Shown: positions 48,301 to 61,343, numbered from the stretch's first letter. The stretch is DNA of 64,000 bases from Micractinium sp. NFX-FRZ (GCA_029339195.1 JAPTJF010000282.1:1-64000), one strand, 5' to 3'. The notes: a model not told the origin generated them from the sequence alone. Numbers and translations are program-made.

Positions 48301-50647
48301 GGGGCCTCTCTGAGGGAGTGCAATGTGCTTGCAGGGGGTGTTGGGACTGCGGGGCTGGGGGGCCTTTTGAGGGAGTGCACACCGCATGCGGGGGGTGCGC
48401 GGGCTGCGGCGCTGGGCTCAAACGGTGCAGCTGGGAGTGCTTGGCGCGTGGCGGGTCACCATCCGGTCGGCATCGGAGCACACATGCTATGCAGTGTGTG
48501 GTATGCAGCCGCTTCCGTGCGCTGAGTTGCGTGCTCCGGCGAGAGCGCATGGCAACGCTGTGAATGCTGTGCTCATGCTGTGCTCACTCTTCCCCACTCC
48601 TTCACTACGGCTGCCCCACTGCCGCTGACTGCCAGCACGTCAACTACCCTCTCGCAGCGCGCAGGCGTGGCCTGGCCACTCTGAATGTTTGAAGCTCTGC
48701 TCACGTATTTCTCTAACACTGCTGCCCCCTATGCTTCAGACTGCCAGCACGTCAACGACTTCTTCCGGCGCGCGGGCGTGGCCACGCTGACTGTGCGCGA
48801 GCTGTTTGAGTTCACGGTGGACCCCGGCCTAGGTGGCGCCAGCGGGGCATGCGAGGGCGCTGAGCTGGACGCTGAGCTGGACCGGCTCATGGAGCTGGCA
48901 TCCACGTAAGCTAATGCGATGTGGCAGCTTCACTGACAAGCCCCAGCCCTGCTTGTTTTGGGTGTGCGGATGTGGGGAGGGCGAGCGGGTGACAATGCTG
49001 GCCACTTGAGGTGTGGCATCTTGAGTTGGGTGGCGCCGTAGAGTTAGGAAGCAGGGAGCCAGGGAGAGCACCATTGGGCAGCCTGCTGGCAGCAGCGCTC
49101 AGCAGGGCGCGCTGTGCCCGCTGCGCTGCTGCCCTTCCTGTCCCCCGTACTCGCTCCCCGCCTCATGCTGCCCATGTGCCCCCGCCCCCGAACCCCGCAG
49201 CCGCCCAAAGATGACGGCGGAGGAGGAGGTGGCGGACGCGGTGTTTGCCCAGGTGCGCCCTGCCCTGCCCTGCCTCGCCCCGGCCCTGTCCTGCCCTACC
49301 CTGCCCGCACAGCGCCCCTCCCCTGCCAGGCCTACGTGGATGTCTTGATAACCCACGACTGAAGCTAGCCCCCATGGTTTCAATGTTCCCCCCGCAGGCC
49401 TACATCCCCAAGAAGCTGGATGACGTGATGAACTATGAGCGCGACCATGCGCGGCTCACAAAGGGCACCGACACGGGTGGGTGGGTGGGTGGGTGGGTGG
49501 GAACAGGGCAGGGCAGCTAAAGGCTGGGCCCGTCATAGCAGGGCACCAGCACGGGCGGGCGGGGGTCCAGTGGGCAGGCGGGCGGTTGGTTTGGGTGGTG
49601 GCATGACAAATGGAACTGGCCTCAGGTGCTCTGCTCGTGGGTTTGAAGAGGCGAGATGCAGTGGGCACAGCTTTGCATGCACAGTGTCGACCACAACAAC
49701 ACAGGCTGGCATGCGCTGTGCCTGCACTGCCTCACTCCCCCTCGGCCTGTCTGCTCCACCCCCCGCCCCCCGCCCATGTCCCCCTTTTCCCTCTTATGCT
49801 GCTCTCATTGCCTGCCCAACCTTGGCTCTTTCCTCTGCAGAGGGCATCTACTACCAGGCTCTGGCTGGCATGAAGAACGACATGAGCGGGGCACGCGAGG
49901 CGCCAGCTCAGCAGGCGGCAGAGTCTGGCAAGCGCCAGAAGGGCGCGGCGCAGAAGGCGGCAGCAGCGCGGCAGGCGGAGCAGCAGGGCGCGGCGCCGGC
50001 GGCGCCGGCCGAGCAGCAACAGCAGCAGCAGCAGCAGGAGGAGGGGGATGTGAGCCAGCCACCCGCGGAGCAGCGGGGTGCCGCGCCGGCGACGCCGCTG
50101 GCAGAGCAGCAGGGCGCGGCCGCGCCCGGCAGCGAAAATGGTAGCGAGTGCGGCGACAGCGAGGCCGGCGGCGGCGACGAAGCCGGCGGCGACCCCACTG
50201 CCGATGGCGACGGCAGCGGCAGCGGGAAGAAGGCGGGGCGGCGGGTGCGGTTTGAAGGGCTGGATGACGGCAGCGAGGACGGCAGCGGCAGCGGCAGCGA
50301 GGGCGAGGAGGAGTGGGAGGAGCGGCCCAAGCTGACAAAGGAGCAGCAGCGGGAGCAGCGGAGGGAGAACAAGAAGGAGGTGGGTGCGGAGCATGTGGCA
50401 GCTGCCTGCCTGGCCCTTCAGCTGCCAGCTGCCTGTGCTGTGCTTGCACCGGTTTGGGGGGGCTTTTGGGGGGTGGGGCCGTACTGTCTGCACTCCCAGT
50501 GTGTGCAGCCGTGTCTGTGCCCAACAGCGCGGCCCCGCCCGCCACACTGTGCAGGTCAAGGCAGCCAATGCTGAGCGGCGCAAGACCAAGATCCCCAAGG
50601 CCGTCAAGAAGAAGGCAGTGGCCAAGAGCGGCAACAAGAAGAAGTGA
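45311..50647 (+). CDS. RIO1: Atypical protein kinase RIO1
   Basis: RIO1 is the conserved ATPase/kinase that acts late in 40S ribosomal subunit maturation. Exons: 45311-45608, 45772-46071, 46549-46741, 47031-47188, 47409-47498, 47676-47738, 47995-48093, 48740-48905, 49201-49252, 49398-49476, 49841-50379 and 50555-50647, giving 709 residues. The kinase core is complete: glycine-loop equivalent STGKEANVY (229-237), catalytic Lys in AIKVYK (~250), the RIO insertion [20 protein letters not shown], catalytic HADLSEYN (Asp ~365) and metal-binding [20 protein letters not shown] (Asp ~382). The acidic N-terminus and Lys-rich C-terminus ([13 protein letters not shown]) are typical; exon 11 adds an Ala/Gln/Gly/Glu-rich disordered insertion. 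Intron 5 has a GC donor (ACAG|GCAGGT), needed to keep frame. A TTG upstream is in frame, but ATG 45311 is chosen. Confidence 0.97.
47642..47668 (+). repeat. GCCT microsatellite before RIO1 exon 6
   Basis: About six to seven tandem GCCT units lie just upstream of the exon 6 acceptor, taking the place of a polypyrimidine tract. Confidence 0.9.
48627..48791 (+). repeat. Duplicated exon edge (RIO1 exon 8 acceptor)
   Basis: The start of exon 8 (48739-48791, coding [17 protein letters not shown]) has a diverged copy at 48627-48681 in the upstream intron, 112 bp away. The copy has small insertions that would destroy its frame. Confidence 0.9.
49477..49501 (+). repeat. GTGG tetranucleotide repeat forming the RIO1 exon 10 donor
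   Basis: The intron starts directly with tandem GTGG units, so the donor is embedded in a microsatellite with several equivalent GT positions. Only the first keeps the exon phase. Confidence 0.9.
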
Positions 50648-50834
50648 TGATCACGGGGAGCCAGCGATGGGCACAGCCCTGCCGACGGTCGTGCTTGCGC
50701 AGCAGCAGCTTGGGAAGTGCGGGAGCTTGCGCCCCAGGGTGCAGCCGCGGCTGCAGGCCTGTATTTCCCCCGGACAGGAGAGCCCAAGCTCCTTAAACAT
50801 CCCGACCTGCCCTGCCCCATTGCGCCCTCCACGT

Positions 50835-50839
50835 TGTAA
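50835..50839 (+). terminator. Possible TGTAA polyadenylation signal of RIO1
   Basis: A TGTAA pentamer about 190 bp past the RIO1 stop, on the coding strand. Confidence 0.45.
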
Positions 50840-51258
50840 CCCCCGCCACGCTGCGCACGCCAACCCGCCCACTGAGTGGTTCACGACTGGGCATCGCCGC
50901 TGTGCTGGCCAGTCCCAGCCTGGCCATGCGCTGTGGCCAGACAGCAGTGACGGGTGGGGTACCTCCTGCACTTTACACACAGTACGAGAGAGGTTGTGTG
51001 CACTCCTGCCCCAGCCGCTGCTGACGTGGCGACCACAGCAGGCAGCCTGCCAGAACCCCCGCCCTTCCCCAAGGCGCACGTGACGACGGGCCGACCCACC
51101 CCCAAGCTCTGCAGATCCCCCTGTGCCCACACCTCGCGGGCCTGCCCCGGCGCCTGAGGGTGCCACACGCGCTCGCAACAGCCAAGCAGGGGCAGGCCGC
51201 AGGCTGCCCAACGGAGTGTGCACGCTGTGCCAGTCACGCTCAGCATGTGATTCGCTGA

Positions 51259-51263
51259 TTACA
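51259..51263 (-). terminator. Possible TGTAA polyadenylation signal of SBP gene
   Basis: A TGTAA pentamer on the coding strand about 1.1 kb past the stop. It implies a long 3' untranslated region and is therefore less certain. Confidence 0.3.
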
Positions 51264-51441
51264 GACAAACACACGCACGGGAGCTGGAGGGGACACACAG
51301 AAAGGATCGCACAAAGGGGGGTGGGGTGGGGGGAATGAAGTGCAGAAGCCAGGTTGGGAGCTGCCCTGCCACAGGCGCGCGCAGCGCCTCAGCCAGGGGG
51401 GAAATAACTCGGCAGGGGGCAGTGTCAAGACAATCAAGAGC

Positions 51442-51468
51442 GGGTGGGTGGGTGGGGGGGGGGGGGGT
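51442..51468 (+). repeat. G-run with quadruplex potential
   Basis: GGGT repeats run into an uninterrupted stretch of about 14 G. It lies in the presumed 3' untranslated region of the minus-strand SBP gene, where the RNA would carry the C-rich strand. Confidence 0.8.
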
Positions 51469-52397
51469 GCAGCGGGGTGTGTGGCGTGGGGCGGTGCTGC
51501 GCAGAGCAGGGTGGCGCAAAGAAGTGGGGGGGATGAATGGAAGGGTTGCTTGCTTGCAATTGGATTCTGGGCTGGGGGGCGGAGGGGGGTAGGCACTGTG
51601 CGTGTAGGTGGGTGTGTGCGTGGGAACAGAGCAGGCGCGGGACGCTGCCCGGCTTCTGCGGTAATGAAAACAAGTGGTGGAAATGAGGTGGGTGGGTGCG
51701 GTGCCTTGAGAGGGGGCCTGTGCAGCACTCCCGAAAGCTGTGGGTGCAGCTTCGGGGGCGCAGCTCGGCGTGCCCCCGGGGAAAAAGGTACAGGCAGCCA
51801 AGAAGCAGGCAAACAAACAAGGCAGCAGGCGTGTCGTGGGGGGCGAGGAGGCACAGGCAAAGGCTTTGGGGGGTGGGGGTGGGGCGCCGGGGAAGTGAGG
51901 TGGCACGGGGAAAGGGTGTGTGTGGCCGTGCCATCGTACTCCTAAGCGGGATGGATGGTGCAAGGCGCAATCAGGGGGTGCAAGAGACACATGGCGGCCC
52001 GTCCCACAGGGGCCAACTGGTGTGCAGGATTAGCATGGGGGGAGGCTGAAGGGGAAGATGTGCGTGCATGGGTGGGAGGGCGGGGCAGGACAGCGGGGCT
52101 CCTGGCTTGGTGGTTCGGGTTAAGGGCGGGAAAAGGATGAAACGTGGGGTGAGGCAGCATGGGCAAAACGAATTCAGGGGGGCGTTGCTTCCCGCCCGCA
52201 GCTCTGGCGGCCAGCTCACCAGATCAGCTCTGCTTTGGGCTCATGTGCCGAGCACGCTGCGAGCGGGGGCGGTGGACAGCGGGGCGCCTTCAGCTGGCAT
52301 TCACGCCACTATGGCACTCATGCAGCCACGGCGCTGGCTGCCAGCCTGGCGCGGGCTGCCAGCTCAGCACGGCAGCCACGTTTGTGTGGCAGCTGCC

Positions 52398-55300
52398 TCA
52401 GTCCGACACAGTGTCCAGAAAGATGCGGCGGGAGCGCCTCTCAGAGGCATACACCAGGGCGCAGGGCAGCGCAAAGCATGTGAGCGCCTGCCACACCATC
52501 AGCAGCGCGTTGCAGGCCCGGCCTGCGGCAGCAGGGGAGAGGGGAGGGAGGCGGGTGGAGGGGCGGGAGGGGTGAAGGAGGGCGGGGGAGTGACGGGACG
52601 GGAGCGCAAGAGCTGACGGGAGCCGCGCCTGGCACCCTGCGCCGTCGGTGTGCCACCAGCCAAGCGCGCCACCCGCAGCACTTGTGCTATGCCCCCCCAC
52701 GCCATCACCCCCACATCCTCAACAGCAGCGGCCTGCAGCCCCGGTACCGCTCACCCCAGCCCTCCCCACCACCGCCTGGCGGTTGCAGTTGTGTGCGCAG
52801 GCGCAGAAGCTTACCCGGTAGGAAGGGGAAGCCGGCGGCGCAGATCTGGTCGTTGGCGGCCAGCGACGTGAGGAAGTGGAACGCGGCCACCCCCAGGTGC
52901 GCGCCAAACCGCAGCTTGAGCCCAAACGACAGCATGTGCACTTGGGCCAGGGAGGAGGACTCCAGCAGGGCGACGGTGGGGTTGTAGGACGCCGAAAAGA
53001 TGGTGCCCACTGGAGGCACCAGCGTGACCGCCAGCTGGGCAAGCTTGTGTATGATGTGGGACCACACGCAGATCGGCTCCCGCCACTTGGCGTAGACAGC
53101 GGGGAAGAGGACGGCCATCTGCAGGAGGGGCGGGGGGTGCGGGGGGAGGCGGGAGGGAGGTGAGGCGTGGCGCTTGGCATGGGCGGCAGGTTGGACCAGG
53201 GGGGAGTCGGAGGGCTGGGGAAGGAGGGTGGCGAGGTGGGCCGGACGGCAGGTCGGGCGAGAGGGTGAGGTGGGGAGCAGTGAGGGGGCTAGGCACCGGG
53301 GAGGCAAAGCAGACTGGTGCCACCTCTCAAACTGACACCACCACAGGCAATCACCGGACGCCACCTACCTCTACCCACCTGGCAGGCACGCCACCCCCTC
53401 CCCAACCCCTTTCAACTCCAAATGCGTCGAATCGCAATGCACAGGTGTGCCTGCCTGCCTGCATGTCACAGCCCCAGGCCACCGCTGTACCCCAATGCAC
53501 ACCGCCCACCCCACACAACTACGGAGCAGCGCCCATACTGACCGCGGCGGTCGCACTCGCCTGCATCACCGCCGCGTTCATGGCCATGAGGGCCACCATG
53601 GCGGCACCCAGCCAGGAGGCGTCGCGGGACCAGCGAAAGATCCAGGCGCCCTGGCTCAGGGTGGCAATCACCAGAAAGGCAATGTCCACGGGTACCTGCG
53701 GCCGGGTCATGCCCAGGAGGGGGTGATGATGGAGGCATGGCGGTTGGGAAACACACAAACAAACAGAGGCAGGGAGGGGGGTTGAGGTACCGCAGCATTG
53801 AGGCAGCGCCCGTGCCCTTCCCATCCATCAAACACACTGTGGATTCTTCCCCCGCCGCCACAGCGGTGGAGCGAGCGCCCAGGTGTTGGCGTGCCAGAAT
53901 AGAAGCCTGTTGTGCCTCACCTGCCCAGTGTGGTACCACGCCTTGTACTTGCCCTCCAGCTCAGTGTTGCGGAAGCGCAGCAGGGTGCCCTGCGCGTGCT
54001 CCTCCGCGCGGCGCGCCCTCAGCGCCGCCTTCTGCGCCGCAATGTCCTCCTCGCCGGCGTCGGAGGCGTCGTTGGCGGGGGCGGCGGGCACGCCGTCTGC
54101 AGGGGCGGGGCAGGGGGCAGGCGGGGGCGGAGGGGGCGTGGCGGTGACCGGCTGCAAAGGAAACCGCCGGCGGGGCAAGGACAGGGGGGCGGGGCACAGG
54201 GGCGTGCCGAAAGCAGGGCGCAGCAGCACAGCGCGCACAGCACGGCGCGCACCTGTCAGGTCCTTGGAGGGGGTGCGGGAGGAGGAAGCGCTGTCGCATC
54301 CAGCCTTGGGCCCTCGGCGCTGCACCAGGCTGGCCTTGGCGGCCCCCGGGCCCACAGACACGGGCGCCGGCAGCACTTGTGGGGCGCCGGCGCCTGCAGC
54401 GCAGGCGCCGTCGCAGGCGCCGGCGACGCAGGTGACGCCGGCACCCGCCAGCTTGACGGGGGCTGCTGACTGGGCGGCCTCGTAGCGGTGGGTGGCAATG
54501 AGGCGCTCCACGACGGCAGAGTTGCCGGTGCGGCGGGCAAAGTCGAGGGGCAGGGTGCCGTCCTCGGCGCGCGCGTGCTCCCAGCCCTCGAGCGCGTCTG
54601 TAAGAGGTGGGGGTGGCAAGCAACGTGCGGGGCGGGGTTGGGGGCCAGTGGCTGAGCGGCACAGCCAGGGGCGGCGGCGACAGTCGGCGGGAGGAAAAGG
54701 GCAGGGCAGGCAAGGGGGGCGAGCTGGCAGCTGATGCAGCGGCAGGTGCAGCAGCGCACCTGCAGCGGCACACGCCATGAGCTCAAGCAAGCACGCCAAG
54801 CGTGGGCAGCAGGCAGCTTTGCAGGCACTTGCAAGCGCAGGGCAAGCAACAAGCCTGCTCACCGGTGCACTTCTCGGACAGCAGGGCGGCAATGGCCCCG
54901 CCGTCGTTCACCAGGCCCGCCAGGTGCAGAGCCGTCAGGCCGCGGCGGCCGGGTGTGGTGGACTTGAAAGTGTAGCCTGCGGGGGGGTGGAGGATGCGTG
55001 CGGGGCGGGTGAGGCGGGGGGGAGCGGAAGGGAAGGTGTGGCGGGGTCGCTGCATCCCATGCCCATCGGAAAAGCACGTCCTAGGCAGCAGCGCCCCCTT
55101 CGGGCACCCGCGCTCTCTGCTCCCCGCCAGGCCAAGCAGCTACCTCCAACGCGGATCGTGCCCGGCCCTCCTCCCCCACCAGAGCCACGGCAACTTGCAA
55201 ACAAGGAACACGTAAGCATCCAGTCCAGCGCACTCACCGCGGGCCTCTCCCCAGGTCAGCACGGCGCGCACCAGCTCCAGCAGCTGGCTGCGCACGGCCA

Positions 55301-58300
55301 GCTGCAGCAGGGGCATGCCGGTGGTGCCGACGCAGATGACGTCCACCGCTGACATGGCGTCCTCTGCTGAGCTGTCAGCCGCAACGGCGGCCAGCAGGGC
55401 CCGCGTAGCAGACACCCACTTGCGCTGCACCGCGTAGGGCAGCAGGCGGCGGGCAGACTTGGCCAGGACTGCAGGGGGAGGGCGGGGAGGGAAGGAGTGA
55501 GGGAGATTCATGGCATGGCAGGGCACCTTGGCACACGCTCAGCACAGCGCAGCGCAGCACAGCACAGCACAGCAGAGTGTTGCTGCCGCTGCTGCACGCC
55601 CTGCTGGCAGCTCCTTGCTGCACACAATATCTCTTGTGGCCCCGGCATATGCCATGCCGCCCACCTTGCCCTAATCACTTGGAACACACCGCCCCCCTGC
55701 CCACCCACCCTGGCGGTCGTCGGGCGAGAACTCGCGGGCGCCGGCGCCCGCCACCCACGCCTCGCTGGACGCCAGCTGGAAGAGGAGGGAGTCAATGTCG
55801 GTCTCGCTCTGCTCCGCCTCCAGGCAGCGCACCTCGGCGGCCAGGGCGCGGTCGGGGGTCAGAAGCATGGCCTGCAGCACGCAGGGAGAGGGTGAGTGAA
55901 GGCAGCAGTTGGGTGAGAACTAGCGGGGCAGGTGTGCATGCCAACTCCCGCTGTTCATTCGCGCTGAGCAGCAGGGGACTTGCGTCGAGGGGCTGGCACT
56001 TCTGCTCCCGCCTCCCCTCCATTGCCGGTCCCAACGCACGCTTGGCTGGGGGCCAGCCCCAAAGGCCTGCACCCTCCCTGCACACCCCTTCCTCCCCTCC
56101 CTTGGATGATTTGGGTAAACCCCCACATGATCCCTCCCCCCCCCCCCCACCTTGGACCCCGAGATGTAGCCGCCACGCATGACCTCCACCTGCACCGCCC
56201 CCGGGCCCGCCAGCCCCGTCAGGCGCAGGTCCAGCCGCTGCATGCCGTTCCAGGAGGGGTCGGCCTCCAGGTGAACGCGCTCCACCTCGGCATAGGTGCC
56301 TGCAGGGGGGAGGTAGGTAGATTGGGTGGGTGGGTGTCGGGGTAAGGACGACAGGGGGCCGAGGGCAGGGTGGGAGGCGAGAGAAGGTGGGGCACCTCCA
56401 CAGCCCCCAAACCATGCACTCAGTGCACAAACTCGGTGCACAGAGATGAGGGGGCAAGGCCGGGATTACAGCTCTTCTCGCCAGCAAAGCGCGCCAGGAT
56501 GGCGTCCTGCTCAATACCCAGGGCGTTACAGTACCCCCGCACAGCCAGCCACCTCCACAGCCTGGCCACCGCACACTCCAGTAAAGGCCGAGAATTAGAG
56601 ATACACAACACACACACACATGCACTGCCCTTTCTCAGTTCCTCCCTGCTGAATCAGGAAATTGCAACACCGCCCTTCCTCACCGTTGGAGCGCGCCAGG
56701 ATGGTGTCCTGCTCGCTGTCCAGGTTGTAGCCCCAGACAGAGACCTCCACGGCGCTGCCCTCGCGCGCGGGCTCGGCGGCCAGCGGGCGCAGCGCGGCGA
56801 CGCGCGGGAAGAGGGAGGAGTTGGCGGTGGCGAGCACGTGCACCACGCGCCCGTCGCGCACCAGTGCCAGCTTGTCGCCCAGCTGGACCTGCCAGGGGGG
56901 CGCCAGGGGGGCAGGGGAGGGGGAGGGATGAGGCACGGGGCGGTGGGGCGGAAGGGGCAGGCGGGCGGGGCGAGGCGGCAGCTGGCTAGTCCTGGAGCGG
57001 GGGCGCTGGCTGCGGTGCATGCTTAGGCATGGGGCATCCAGGGCAGGAAGCAGGCGTGTCTCCCTTCACAGTGATGAAGAAACCTCCCCTTGGCGGCATA
57101 CAAGACACCAGCAGCACGTGAAACCCAGGCTCACCAGCATGGCGTGCTGGCCCCAGAAGGCCTCGGGCTGGCGGGCGACCAGGCGCTCCACCACAGCGCG
57201 CACGCCGCTGGTGGCCAGCAGGGCGCGCTCCTCGGGGCCCATCAGCGCGTTCACTGCACAGCGTTCGAGGGGGGTGGGAAACAAAGGAAGGGTCAGGGGA
57301 GGAGGGAGGTCTGTAGGGGAGGAAGGGTGGCCGAGCATGGCTCCTGGCAGAGGCAGGCAGGGCATCAGAACGCACCCCCCTCGCCTGCTCCACGCCTGTG
57401 CCCCCTGCTGCTGCCTCCCAAACCCTGCCTCCCAAACCCGCACAAATTGCAGACCCACACGTAATGTGCCCCACCCCCCAAGCCTGCACCACAACCCACC
57501 CCGCCTCACAACCTTCACAACCCGCCCCGCCTCGCAACCCACCCCGCCTCACAACCCTCACAACCCACCCACCCACCCGTGATGTGCACGCAGCCGGGGC
57601 GCAGGTAGCCCTCCATCGACTGGCAGCTCAGCATGTTGACGAGGGAGGCCTTGAGGTCGGAGGGCAGCTGGGCGGGGGTGCAGTTGAAGAGCTTGGCGGA
57701 GAAGCGCACCAGCTTCTCCTCGGGCACATAGGTCACCTGTGTGTATGAGGAGGTGGGAAGCAGCCGGTTAATGAAATCAGCATGTGCAGGCTGATTCAAG
57801 CTGAGAGGCTTGGCAGAGCAGCGCACCAGCTCCTCCTCACAGGACCTCCCCTACACAGCCAGCCAGCCAGCCAGCCAGCCAGCCAAGGGCCGCTCCCCGT
57901 CAACAAACCCAAACCCGCTTCTCCCACTAGAAGGACCCCACTCCCAGCCCCCACCCTGTGCCCACCCACCTGGGCGCTGTCATAGGAGAGCAGGTTGAGC
58001 GCCTCATCCAGGCAGCTGCCGCTCATGCCGCGCGGCAGGTTGAAGGCGGTGGCGGCGGAGCGCCCCGAGGGCGGGCTCTCCACGCGCGCGCCCGCGCCCA
58101 GGCGCATGTGCGCGCCCGGCAGCGGCGGCGGCGGCTGCAGGGAGGCGCCGAAGTGCGTGCCGCCTAGCAGGGCGGCGGGGAAGGCGTTGGGCGCCAGGGG
58201 CTGGGGCGCGTGCAGCGCCGACTGGGTGAGGTAGGGCGGGGGCACGGTGAGCGGGGTGTCTGAGGAGCTGGGGGTGGCAGGGAAGGCTGCAGGGAAGGCA

Positions 58301-61300
58301 GCGGGGGGGGGCAGGGGAGGGAGGGGGGGTGGGGGCGGGCTCGGGCCAGGTGTGGTGGGACCTGCGGGCCAGGAGGCGTGAGGCGCGGGCGGCGTGGCAG
58401 CAGGGCACGGAAGGGACGGGACGCAGCAGCATTCCCGGTACAGTGGCAGCACCACACTGCGCGCACAGCCCGCGCAGGCGGCATCTCCAGGCAGCAGCAG
58501 CCCCGCAACGCAGCAGCAGCATCTCGATTGGCGGCAGCTGTTGCAGCGCCAGACGCACCGGGGGCCTGGGGCCAGGTGGCACTGGGCCCGCCCAGCATGC
58601 GTGCCGCGGGGGGCACCCCCTGCATGAGCTGATCCGTGAGGGCCTCCAGCCCTGCCATGTCATCGAGGTCCATGGCAGAGGCGGCGTCCATCTGAAGGAA
58701 AGCGGCGGCCGCGGCGGCGGCGCCGGCGGCGCCACCTGGCAGCAGCAGGAGGAGGAGGAGCAGCGAGGCGCGCGTGTCAGCGATGGCCACAACCGCAGGG
58801 CAGACGCGGTGCCTGCTGCCCCTCTACGCCTGGCAGTCTCCTCCGCGCAGCATGGTGGCTCCTCCCGGCACGACTCTCTGCAGCGCACCACAACGCTCAC
58901 CTGCCATGCTGGCGCCAGCTGGGTCCGTCATCATCGGGTTGAACACGTCATCCAGGAACTCGTCGTCCAGCAGCAGGGAGAGGCCGTTGGCAGCTGCCGC
59001 CAGCTGGTTCTCAGAGGAGCTCATGGAGGCGACCATCAAAGCGTCGCCAGCATCGCCCAGCAGCTGGGCGGGCGCGCCAAAGGCCGCCGCCTGCTGCGCC
59101 AGCTGCACAGCCTGCTGCTGCGCCGCCACCGCCGCCGCCGCCTTCTCCACCGCCGCCTGCTGCGCCTGCATCTGCTGCATCAGCACGGCGGCCTGCGCCG
59201 CGGCCTCCGCCTCGGCGGCCTGCTGCTGCGCCGCCGCCGCCTGCGCGGCGGCGGCGGTGCCGCCGTGCACGCTCATGCTGCCCCCCGCGCCCTCCGTGGG
59301 CTGGCTGATGGAGGGGCTGGGGCTCTTGGCGCCCCTGGCAGTGCCCACAGTCCCTGTGGGGCTGCCGCTGCTGGTGGAGGGCTTGACCGAGTAGCCTGCC
59401 TTGGCCATGCGGGCCAGCTTGGGCGCCAGCTCCTCCTGCTTCAGGCCATACTTCTCTGCCAGCACCTGCGCACACCACAAGCAAGGGAGGGGCGGGCGGA
59501 TGTGGCTGAGCAACCCTCCTTGCTGGGTCGCTGCTTCAGAACATGCCCCTTTTGTGAGCACCGCACGGCACGGCGCGACGCGGCGCGGCACGGCGCAGCG
59601 TAGGAAGCAGGCCAAGCCTACAGCCGCGCGCGCCCACCCTCGCATCAACCATCCCCGCCTCGCTGCTGTCCCCGCCCACAGCGCGCCCACGCCAGGCCGG
59701 CACTTGCCGCCGCCGGCACCCCGCCCCCCACCCACCTTCTCATCGACGGTCCCAGTCTTCTTCAGCATGTGGGCCATCTCACGCTGCCGCCGGCGGCGCG
59801 CGTTGTGCTTCTCCAGCCGTGCGCGGCAGGAGCGCTTGTCGCCATCGAAGTCATCCAGCGGCTGGAACTTGCCGCACTGCACAGGGGGCGGGGGTGAGAC
59901 GTGCGGGGGGCGGGGCAGGGGGGAGGCGTGGGCCCGGTCAGCAGGGGCGGGTGCGCTTGGGTGGGGTGGGCCGCTACAGTTAGGGGGTAGGGCGGGCTGC
60001 AGGCGGCGGGGCAGCAGCGTCACCTCGCGAGGCGGCGGCAGCAGCAGCAGCAACCCCAGCACCCCCTGCTGATGGACAGGCGCATGCGGGGGCAGCGGCA
60101 GCAGGCCGCTCGCTGCGCACGCCACCAGCGGCAGCACCCCCTGGGCTTGTCCCTAGCCACTTGCTGGTACAAGCGCCAGCTTTCCCTCGCCTCCTCCTCA
60201 ACCCGCTCAATCCTCGCACTGGCAGCACACCCCGGCAGGCCCCCTGGCGCATCTGGCAGTGAGAAGCGGGGCGGGCACAACCGCAGCGGCAGCGGCGATT
60301 GCACCAGCCCAATGCCCACGACCAGGAGGGAGGGAGCTCCCGCCACAGCTCCAGACAGGAAGCTCACTGCCCCCCACAGGCAGCACCCACCTGCTGACAG
60401 AAGCGGTGGGGGCGGCCGTCGTGCAGGACAACGGACGCCTTGAGGTGCACCTCGCAGATTTTGTAGCGCGAGTGGTAGTCCTTCTGGCCGCCCACTTCAA
60501 TGGTGCAGCCGTCCACCTGCAAGCGGGGAGGCGGGTGGACACAGGGAGGGGGACGGGGGGTGCGGTGATGTGCGGGGCAGGCGGGAGGTGTGCACGTCCT
60601 TGCGGCCTTGCTCTGGGGTGCGGCCGTCTGCCTGCGGGGGGCACAGGCGGGTGGGAGTGGAGGGTCTGAAGTGGGCAAGGGACGGGGGCAGGGGCAGGGA
60701 GGGAGATGATGTGGTAGATGGGGATGTGTGGGGGTGGGGGCCGAAGGGGCACGAGGAGAGGGGGTAAGTGAGGGCATAAGCAGGCGGCGCGTGAGAGGGT
60801 CTGGGGAATTGGACGCAGGTTAGGTCCGGTACTATCAGGGGGGCACAACACCTGCCGCTGGCTGTGCAAGGTGCCAGCTGGGTATCTGGTGCAGCCTGAC
60901 GCCCTTGAGACAAGAATGGTGGGGAGGGGCGCAAGGAAGGCCCAACCTAGGGCGCCAGGGCATGCTGTTTGAAAGGCCACACGCGAAGCGGTACCGCCCT
61001 GAAAGGAACTGGCCAGTGCGCACAAGCGGCGGCACCTGACGGCCATTCTGCAGCAGGCACACGCAGCTGCTGCCGGCCCGGGCGCCAGGCCACCCCCCAC
61101 AAGCTGTGCGCCCCTGCAGGCTGCTGCGCAATGCCCTACTGTCCTGCCGCCGCTGGCGTCCCGACCCACCCCACCAGCACGCACCTGACATCCTTGCTTG
61201 CCGCCGTCGGCGACGGCGCGGGCGCTCCCAGCCTTGCTGCCTCCCTCCTTGGTCGCTGTCGCATCGGCTGGGGCCGCTGTCAGCTTGTAGGCGTCCCACT

Positions 61301-61343
61301 TCCAGTCCTCTGCCTGCCACGCCGCATCGTCTACAAACGCCAT
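52398..61343 (-). CDS. CRR1: SBP-domain transcription factor with ankyrin repeats, CRR1/SPL7-like
   Basis: Exons: 61343-61185, 60516-60391, 59876-59736, 59465-58901, 58735-~58450 (3' border unresolved), 58286-57970, 57736-57577, 57253-57135, 56888-56684, 56299-56151, 55871-55709, 55468-55238, 54976-54863, 54597-54253, 54096-53921, 53695-53543, 53118-52815 and 52522-52398; about 1280 residues. The SBP domain starts at residue 52 (GCQVDGC, KICEVH, FCQQC, KRSCRARLEKHNARRRRQ); it binds GTAC-core DNA and carries a basic nuclear signal. Zinc site 1 is complete; in site 2 the usual His of CxxCxxxH is Gln (CGKFQ). Further on are ankyrin-type repeats (GLTALHLAGLVNDGGAIAAL, TLPLDFARRTGNSAVVERLI) and 3-4 hydrophobic segments near the C-terminus (VDIAFLVIATLSQGAWIF). 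This layout matches Chlamydomonas copper regulator CRR1 and plant SPL1/7/12 types; a copper role is inferred. Confidence 0.92.
56489..56724 (-). repeat. Duplicated exon edge (SBP gene exon 9 donor)
   Basis: The last bases of exon 9 (56691-56724, coding SEQDTILARSN) have a copy at 56489-56522 in the following intron, 202 bp away, with a few mismatches. Confidence 0.88.
57689..57838 (-). repeat. Duplicated exon edge (SBP gene exon 7 acceptor side)
   Basis: Coding bases 57691-57721 near the start of exon 7 (EEKLVRFSAKL) recur at 57808-57838 in the upstream intron, 117 bp away, with a few mismatches. Confidence 0.85.
57860..57885 (+). repeat. CAGC microsatellite in SBP gene intron
   Basis: Six or so tandem CAGC units lie in the intron between exons 6 and 7. 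Confidence 0.9.
60478..60640 (-). repeat. Duplicated exon edge (SBP gene exon 2 acceptor)
   Basis: The start of exon 2 (60478-60520), which codes the first zinc-finger residues, has a diverged copy at about 60596-60638 in intron 1, roughly 117 bp away. Confidence 0.72.

Larger units (their letters stand above)
50648..52397. other. Convergent 3' region of RIO1 and the SBP gene
   Basis: No gene is supported in 1.75 kb between the stops of RIO1 and the SBP-domain gene. A plus-strand TGTAA at 50835-50839 fits RIO1 and a minus-strand TGTAA at 51259-51263 fits the SBP gene, whose 3' untranslated region would then be ~1.1 kb. From ~51300 to 52150 the plus strand is G/purine-rich, including a long G run (51442-51468). 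Confidence 0.55.
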